From NCBI RefSeq assembly GCF_026210795.1, contig NC_089439.1, forward strand, positions 4,464,001-4,528,000: a stretch of DNA of 64,000 bases, in the 5' to 3' direction. The DNA is from Rhizophagus irregularis (lineage: Eukaryota; Glomeromycota; Glomeromycetes; Glomerales; Glomeraceae). Shown piece by piece: positions 57,406 through 64,000 of the stretch. Position 1 is the stretch's first letter. Every line of letters begins with the position of its first letter. The notes below the pieces were generated by a model. It was not told where the DNA came from. It searched no databases and saw only the letters and a program-made list of their open reading frames with translations. Made by a program: the position numbers and the translations under genes.

Positions 57406-58811
57406 TTAGATAAGGTCTTCAGAAACGTGAAGTTTAATCAATTGGGAATCCGAAACTAAAAAAAAGGCGTATAAAGTTTTAATAATAGAATACAAAAATA
57501 ATAATCATCTTATAAATAATTTTTTTTTTACCTTCCGGATCTTCGATTTGAATTCCTCTGGAGTTTCTTGGTTTAGGAAGATTGCTAAAACTCATAAGAC
57601 GACTGGTATAAATTGCTCCAGGATGGAGTGTATCAGAAGGGAATCCTCGTGAAATGATTTTATCTGCATCTGAATTATCAGTATTAATAAATTCTTTATT
57701 AGAACTTAGTTTTTCGTGATCATCATGGAATCGCCAGTTTCTAATCACTTTGAGAATCTCTTTTGACGAAGGTCTTTTGCCCGGACTTGCATCAAGACAT
57801 TGATTTACTAAATCAATATAACATTTTGGTGTTCCTCTAGAAACTCTTGGTCTTAAACCGTTACAAATCGCTAACGCGAGCTTTTCATCATGAGGTACGT
57901 TTCCATAAGGTGGTTTCCCAGTTGACATTTCTACCATGATAATCCCAAAGCTATAAATATCACTTGCAAAAGTATACGGTTTTTCATCCAAGACTTCTGG
58001 GGCTATATAAGGAAGTACTCCACTAACGTTTGAATTTAAATCATGTTTTGATGATTGTGCAAGTCCTAGATCCGTGATTTTTGCATAATAATCAAAATGA
58101 AGTATATTTCCACTATGTAAATCTTTATGAATATATTTTTTATTATGAATATAATCAAGGTTATCTATAACATTGTGTAATATTTCTAATCTCTTATACC
58201 ATTCTAAAGTAGGAAAATTGATTTCGAGATATTTTCTTAAATTACCATTCGTCGCATACTCTAAAACCATAAAGAATTCTTCAGTTTCTGGATCCTTAGT
58301 TATTCCATAAAATTGTGTTATATATGAATTAGCGTAACTACATTCATTATGTATTTTCATCTATTAAATTAAATTATTATATATTTACATTAATTTTTAA
58401 AAAGCAAAACAATTTTCTTTTTTTTTTAGAAAAAAAAAATAATAAATTTACCTCGTTAATAAAAGCTTCCGTTGGACTTTTAAGTTTTTTAAGAGCAACT
58501 TTAACATGACCTCTTGAACCAGGTTCATCTGACCAAATAGCGGAATAAATTTTAGCAAATCCTCCTTCGCCAATCTTCTTAATATTTTTAAATTTATTAT
58601 AAGGTATCCATTCTAAATTATCATCATAATTTTTTGTCTTATGTTGTACTTCAAGAATGAATTTGTCTATTTCATTTTTTCCACTTGACTCTCTTTGATC
58701 AGGACTACATTTATTACACCAACTTCTTCCAGTATTTGGTCTTCCACAATAGTTACAGCTACCGCAACTATCAATATGCTCTTCCAACTCTTTCAACCTT
58801 TCATTTTCCAT
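57406..58811 (-). CDS. TKL-like protein kinase with N-terminal CxxC ribbon, three exons
   Basis: Exons 58811-58452, 58360-57532 and 57455-57406 join in phases 0 and 1 to give 412 residues. Cysteines C19/C22 and C32/C35 form the ribbon (CNYCGRPNTGRSWCNKC). Kinase domain: glycine loop GEGGFAKIY at 81-89, ATP lysine K108, HKD in place of HRD at 198-200 followed by LHSGN, DLG at 217-219, APE at 240-242. So it is a non-RD kinase, which often lacks activation-loop phosphorylation control. The C-terminal part is Ser/Asp-rich and ends SDSQLIKLHVSEDLI in the small last exon. Same domain order and similar intron positions as the kinase at 1930-3657. Cytoplasmic signalling role inferred; substrate unknown. 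Confidence 0.9.
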
Positions 58812-59804
58812 CGCATATTTCGTAAGAAAAAAAATAGTAAATGTAAACTAAGAAAAGACAATAACATTTTCCTTAAATGACATGATATAGACAAAAAAAA
58901 AATTAATCCAAATTAATTATATATTGAATAACTTAAATTAGATTTCCTTCGGAATTAAGAAAAAAAGACAACACCACCATTTTTTTAAATGACATAATAT
59001 AGATAAAAATCAAATTAAATTAATTATACACATTTAATATATACATTGAATATACTAAAATCAGACTTCCTTCGGATTGAGAATCCGACTATAATACGCA
59101 TATCCATGTGTGACGCAGCTTAATATAAAATATACAATATGGAACCTTTGAAATAAAAAATTAAATAATAATATAAATTTCAATAATTTCATAAAAAAAA
59201 AATGCTTTTACAAATTTTATGGAATTATTAGTATATTACCCGCTGCTTACGGTATGTGACATTGTCAATCCAGCTTTATTTTTTTTTACAAATATAAAAA
59301 TAAATAAAAAATAAATTATGCTAATAAAAATATGCTAATGTAATATGGGTTAAAAAAAAAAAATCCTTTTTTTTTATATTTATTTACTAGCGTGAGAACA
59401 AAGAACTTTTTCGACGCCCCTTAAAATGAAAGCAAAAAAAAGGATGCATGTGTTCATGTGTTTAAGGGGAACAATAGTAATTTACAATCATTGTTACACA
59501 GATACATATTATGCATATTATAAATCACAATTAATTACACAAAACAAATCATCATGCATATCTACTATTATTGTTTATTATTTAATCAATCCCAATACAT
59601 TGGATTGAATTGTTTGGTTGAACAAATAAACAGGTTTGTGGAATCTCTTTCCTAAATATTAAAATTTCCGGCCTTATCCGACAAATAAATATTCATTATG
59701 TAAAGCTTCTCGTAACATATATTATGTCGAGGTGCTATATATATCCTCGCTTTTAAATATTCAATTCTTTTTTTTTTAAAAAAAATATTCCATCGTTATT
59801 TGAT
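58812..59804. other. Intergenic, no gene seen
   Basis: AT-rich promoter-side DNA of the kinase. TCAGACTTCCTTCGG / TTAGATTTCCTTCGG occur at about 59062 and 58936, a small direct repeat with ATGACATAATATAGA before it. A 60-codon frame at 59426 has no support. Confidence 0.4.
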
Positions 59805-60375
59805 ATGAGTGAATCGGGAGTATGTATTATTATTAATATTAATCTTATTTTTTTTAAGAAAGATTACTTTATTAAAGATATGGTTTTCTTTTACAGACAA
59901 CAAAAAATAATAGTAATGTTCATGTTAGTGAGACGAAGCCAATTCATAATCGGTAATTGAAATATTTTGTTTTCGTTTCTTAAAAATAAAGACCTTTTAA
60001 ACTTAATATATTTATTAATAAATCAATCTTAGCCAATCAAAAAGAAAAAGAAACACTTATACACGTCCAGGAAAGAATCCTACGAACCTTTTGCATTCAA
60101 ATCAATCTTGTGATACAAATTGTTCAAATGAAATGAGTGATTTCCGGAATCTGATCTATCCGGAACTTATCCTCACTGTCCAGATAATGCAATACCTGAC
60201 ACATTACTCAGCCTTAACGAACATTATATACATTTTATACATTCAACGGACGTTTCTAGATGTATCGGGACATTCTTGCTGCAATTTCCAGGATACCTCT
60301 TTCTATGTAGAGTTTCTTAATTATTCGGTTAATAGTATAAAGTTAGAACGAACTTTTGCTTGCCGTATTTGTTGA
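59805..60375 (+). CDS. Hypothetical three-exon gene, 137 residues
   Basis: Exons 59805-59819, 59897-59952 and 60033-60375 join in phases 0 and 2, with GTATGT/GTAATT donors and TTTTACAG/ATCTTAG acceptors. The product starts MSESGTTKNNSNVHVSETKP, has a basic stretch (SKRKRNTYTRPGKNP) that could be a nuclear signal, then a Leu/Ile/Tyr-rich part. A second frame over the last exon is also fairly open, so the true frame of its second half is uncertain. No domain is recognised. Confidence 0.4.
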
Positions 60376-61066
60376 TCAAACAAGGCAAGCAATTGAGTTG
60401 GAATTAAAATCTAGATTTTATGATTATTCTGATTTTCAATGTACATAAACTTGTCAAATAGAAAATAATAATTCACATTTTTATCAATTTAAAAATTTTT
60501 ATAATTTTTTAAACTCAAATAAATCGTAAAAATTAATTCAAATAAAAAAAATTAAAAACAATTTTTTCGAAAGAATAACAAAATTTAAATTGAAAATTCT
60601 TTAATGTTATTTAACGATCCTTCTTTTTTGAAATGATCATCGATGTGTAGTCAAATAATAAATATTTCTTCTTGTAGTCAAATTTTTTGAAATATTTCTT
60701 TTGTAAAATGATGAAAAGCACGCACATACAATACTTTTACTAAAATGATGTTTTACGAATTGGATTATGATCATTAAGAAAGTAAATTTTGCAATTAACT
60801 TCACCACGCAGCTTACCTCTCGTCCTCTCTACACAAGATGCTTTCAGAACAGTAACTGTGCCACTTATTGCGAATATCGATTAGTCATAAAAACTTTTAT
60901 CAAGATGAATTTAATAGTCATTCTTAAATGTTTTAACCCGATAATTTAATTCAATGTAAAAGATGGGATGCATTTCTCTTACAAAGAAAAAGAATATTAT
61001 TCATGTGAATATATTAGTTGTATAATGCGAGCCTGTTAGTTATTATGAGTTAAATATAATTCTCAT
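60376..61066. other. Intergenic, no gene seen
   Basis: AT-rich. A 60-codon frame at 60767 has a GC-richer middle but no other support. Confidence 0.35.
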
Positions 61067-61100
61067 CCCTATAAAAAACGTATCCACTTTTTTTATTGGG
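61067..61100. repeat. Short CCCTATAA inverted repeat, relative of the 4189-5678 element ends
   Basis: CCCTATAAAAAACGTATCC followed directly by a T-run and TTTATTGGG. It is an almost closed pair of the ends seen at 4189 and 5678, possibly an internally deleted copy. Confidence 0.6.
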
Positions 61101-61202
61101 AATGGCCTTTTTATTGAAGAATGGTACCAACTGCAAATGTTGTACTTGACACTGTGGCAAGTTAAAACTAAGCAACTTACGTGCCTATGATAATTGTTTT
61201 CC

Positions 61203-61222
61203 TAGACGCTGCAAAGCGTCTA
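61203..61222. repeat. Short hairpin
   Basis: TAGACGCT and AGCGTCTA face each other across four bases, followed by an A-rich run. Possibly an element end. Confidence 0.5.
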
Positions 61223-62020
61223 AAAATAAAACAAAAAAAAAGAAAAAAAAGAAAAAAAGATAGTAGAGGACCAATAACAGAAAGGATATTGAGGAGAAAT
61301 CGGCTTTCATAAAGGAGAGAGATAGGTTATTTACTTGACTACCTGGCTCTTATCATAGAAGTAATAAATTAGTATTTTTTTTTTTAAAAAAATAATACTA
61401 AAAACCACTCTCCTTTTTATTTTATAGAAATTTCTTTAGAAACATATCATCTGACTAAAGATCATTTGACTACTTGAAATAATTACAATAATTGAAAAGT
61501 TGGAAGAAAGAGGTTAAACGAGTACAACTCGCAGTGTCATCGAGTCACGACTCGGGTGCACGTGATCGGCAATGCTGGCCAGAACTATTGTAATGTCGGC
61601 CTGCATGTTAAATGGAAATCAATACATTTTGGCCCGCACTATGACATTGACTCGAGTCTAGACGTCATAGCTACAGCCGCAGCAGCACAGTATGATACAA
61701 TTAATATAATCTTTTTTTTTCTTTTTATAATTTAAAAAAAGAAATAACCTTGTAAAATGGAAAAAAAAATTGTTTTTATTAATGAGGTATGTTGAAATAA
61801 TAAAATAATTAAAAAGAAAAAAAAACCTTTTTAAAAACAAAAACTGTTCTTTATGGTACCATAGAGCTAATGAAGAAATGTGGGCGTCCATATAATCCTT
61901 ATTTAAAAATTCGTAAAGCCTCAATATACTTTTACAAGAAAATTTACTAATTATTATTACTCGATCCATATCGATTATTTGCCATAAATTTCTTGATGAT
62001 AAAGAAAATCATTTATCATC
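61223..62020. other. Intergenic; one doubtful minus-strand ORF
   Basis: GC-richer inverted motifs at 61530-61680 (GAGTCACGACTCGGGTGCAC against GACATTGACTCGAGTC) may be an unrecognised small element. The minus frame 61969-61658 starts MDRVIIISKFSCKSILRLYE but soon turns into Phe/Lys low complexity, so I do not call it a gene. Confidence 0.35.
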
Positions 62021-62457
62021 TACCGTAGAGCGTATCCCCTTGAAAAATATCCCCTTTAAGTAGTGTCCTGGTACTATTAGGACCCCGAAATATATATGTA
62101 GAGGTCAGGTCCAGAAGTGGTCCAAAATACGCATTCTTTCAGGGCCGGAATTACGATAATTTCAGCCATTATCTAAATTAGGAAATATTATTTTGGCTGG
62201 GATTATCCATAAAAGGAATGATCTACATGATTTTTTTGACTCATTATACGCAAACTCTGACCTGACCCTTTTATGTATATTTCGGGGTCCTGTACTATTC
62301 TTGATATTTTTGATTAGTACCCGGTGCTGATTTAAGCAAAATTTGATATTTGGCCAAAGTTATTCTTTGTACAGTACCCTGGGGGGCATTACTCAATTTA
62401 GGCTGACGTTCTTGAATAAGACCGAGGTACTGTACTAGAGCGCAGCGCTCTACGGTA
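62021..62457. mobile_element. Miniature element with TACCGTAGAGCG ends, carrying a nested element
   Basis: TACCGTAGAGCG at the left and CGCTCTACGGTA at the right are perfect 12-bp inverted repeats. A second element (62079-62291) has inserted inside. Neither has coding capacity. The target duplication is unclear. Confidence 0.65.
62079..62291. mobile_element. 213-bp hAT-like miniature element with perfect 8-bp duplication
   Basis: Ends AGGACCCCGAAATATA and TATATTTCGGGGTCCT (about 16-bp inverted repeats, one mismatch), then GGTCAGGT/ACCTGACC inward. GTACTATT flanks both sides (62071-62078, 62292-62299). The related copy at 42064-42293 has a decayed duplication, so this insertion is the younger. 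Confidence 0.9.
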
Positions 62458-64000
62458 ATGGTTAAAAATATTCAAGAATCAATATATAATTTATTGGAAA
62501 GATTTAACTAATAAAAATTCAACACAACTTTTTAAAATTGCGCTCTGAAATACAATCAAAAATTTTTGGCAGTTTAAACCTATTTATTAAATTTAATACT
62601 TAATTATTACGCACTTTAACAAAAATAAATAAGTAAATTTGGCTAGGTTTATTATTATAAAGAGAATACATCCAAGAAACAACTTATTACAAATAGAAAT
62701 AAATGAAGTTAATAATAGATATCGCTATAACTCTGCCTAACGAAATAAATCAAAAAGGTTATAACCCAAGTTCAAAAGAATAAAGAATAAAATATAAATA
62801 TTTAATTTACTGAAAGATAAAGCAGTCTTTAGAGAAGGATTATTCTGATTTATACCAATTTGTATTTTGAATTTGTAATAAATCCACTTTGTTATAATTT
62901 CTTTTTGGATAATTTCCAATTGTTTTATTTTCAATTGTCTATAATCCAATAAAACTTGATGGACGTTTATCATGATATTTCTTATTTTTATTTCGCCCTG
63001 TTTGTTATAAACTTATAAACAATGAAGGATTAAGATATTTTTATGCTAATGACTAAAATAAATGATTTCTAATATTTTATAGTACTAATAACATATACTT
63101 AATTTCATGTAATATTCCATATACGGTAAAAATAATTTTGCTTGATTTTAACTTAACTGTTCATTATACAAAAAAAAAAAATTCAATAAATTCCGATAAT
63201 CGGCTTTTTTAAAAATCAAAACTTGGAATTCCAAATTTTAATACATTTTAACTGTATAACGTTTTTTTTTTATGATAGGAATCATAATTGAAATAGAATG
63301 AAATAAAAATTCTCTTATTAATAATACTAGTAATAAAAATAGAAAAAGCTTTTATGACATTTTAATAATAATTGCGCAGAATCGCTAATTCAATAAGATG
63401 TCACAAATTCATAATAGGAAAAGTTATTGATTTCCACGTGGTAAGGTATATCAATTAATTTGATTATTAATTGATCGTAACCATCGTAACTAGATGTATC
63501 AGGGTTTGACAATTTATATGAATATATCGTAATTATGATGACATTTACTCTGAGAGGGATAAAAATATTTTTATGGAATTAAATTGAAATCATAAATGTT
63601 TTTCATCCAAAAGATAAATAAATAAATAAAATGAGTAACAAGATCTAGAATCAAACTAACCAAAAATACAGAGATGCTTAAATATAATAATCTTTTAGGA
63701 GAAAGAAAAGAAATAGATAAGAAGTGAAACACTACAATATGGAAGAACCTAACTAGAGCTATGGCCTAAAACACCAGTCGGCAAACTCAAGGGATGCTAT
63801 GGTCGGAGGTCAAGAGCATATGTTATGGCTTATCACATCTACAATCATGTCATCTTCAGTGACCAGATGTAGAAACCTAAACACCAAAAATTATGGGCGT
63901 TTTTACTAATAAAATTGCAAATGCACAAGAGAAATACTTCATTATAAAAGTTTACGGCTAACAGTTTTAGGTTAGCAATTTCATTATAAAGAACTGCAAA
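62458..64000. other. Mostly non-coding end of the window
   Basis: A minus frame at 62973-62737 (MINVHQVLLDYRQLKIKQLE, then EIITKWIYYKFKIQIGINQN) has reasonable composition for about 55 codons, then a hydrophobic end; a gene or gene fragment is possible but unsupported. From about 63730 composition becomes less AT-rich, possibly the edge of a feature beyond the window. Confidence 0.3.

Noticed and set aside
1-64000. tRNA or rRNA genes
   Set aside because: I looked for B-box-like GGTTCGA motifs and cloverleaf-sized arms and saw none that fold convincingly; a covariance-model scan would be decisive.

Overview
The window looks like nuclear DNA of an arbuscular mycorrhizal fungus of the Rhizophagus type (Glomeromycotina). 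This is inferred from very AT-rich intergenic DNA, short introns (about 70-110 bp, GTAAGT/GTATGT donors and T-rich-TTTAG acceptors), tyrosine-kinase-like kinases with an N-terminal CxxC ribbon, a long F-box/LRR-like protein and many small non-autonomous DNA transposons. I recognise these from family knowledge; no search was run. Most real genes are spliced, so unspliced reading frames describe them badly. I rebuilt gene models by hand from splice signals and reading phase.

Layout. 0-4 kb: a decayed kinase fragment (+) and an intact four-exon kinase gene (-). 4.2-5.7 kb: a terminal-inverted-repeat element full of T-rich, splice-acceptor-like repeats. 8.0-8.5 kb: a three-exon gene (-) for a small secreted, histidine-rich precursor with a KR-EAEAE processing site. 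9.7-12.5 kb: a pseudogene, an orphan ORF and a 467-residue F-box protein. 13.1-14.7 kb: a decayed multi-exon membrane-protein gene (-). 15.9-17.3 kb: the first member of a two-repeat Myb-like family and a small two-exon gene. 18-22.4 kb: degraded coding debris. 22.5-29.8 kb: a broken Ty3/Gypsy element (-) with a 5' LTR but no visible 3' LTR, itself hit by two small transposons. 30.9-31.9 kb: an array of exon-like modules. 32.7-34.2 kb: two hAT-like elements with perfect 8-bp target duplications. 34.8-54.8 kb: six more Myb-like genes separated by miniature transposons, minisatellites and AT-rich DNA. 55-57 kb: a pogo-like element and a possible small gene. 57.4-58.8 kb: a second kinase gene (-). 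59.8-64 kb: one hypothetical three-exon gene, nested miniature transposons and empty AT-rich DNA.

The main theme is lineage-specific gene expansion in a repeat-rich region. Seven Myb-like paralogues share one exon/phase plan, and the kinases and F-box protein belong to families known to be expanded in these fungi. The most distinctive items are the KREAEAE/His-rich secreted precursor, the Myb-like cluster with one member that appears to have turned introns into coding sequence and gained a repeat tail, the exon-module array at 31 kb, and nonsense codons in broken genes that mostly look like C-to-T changes (CGA to TGA, CAA to TAA).
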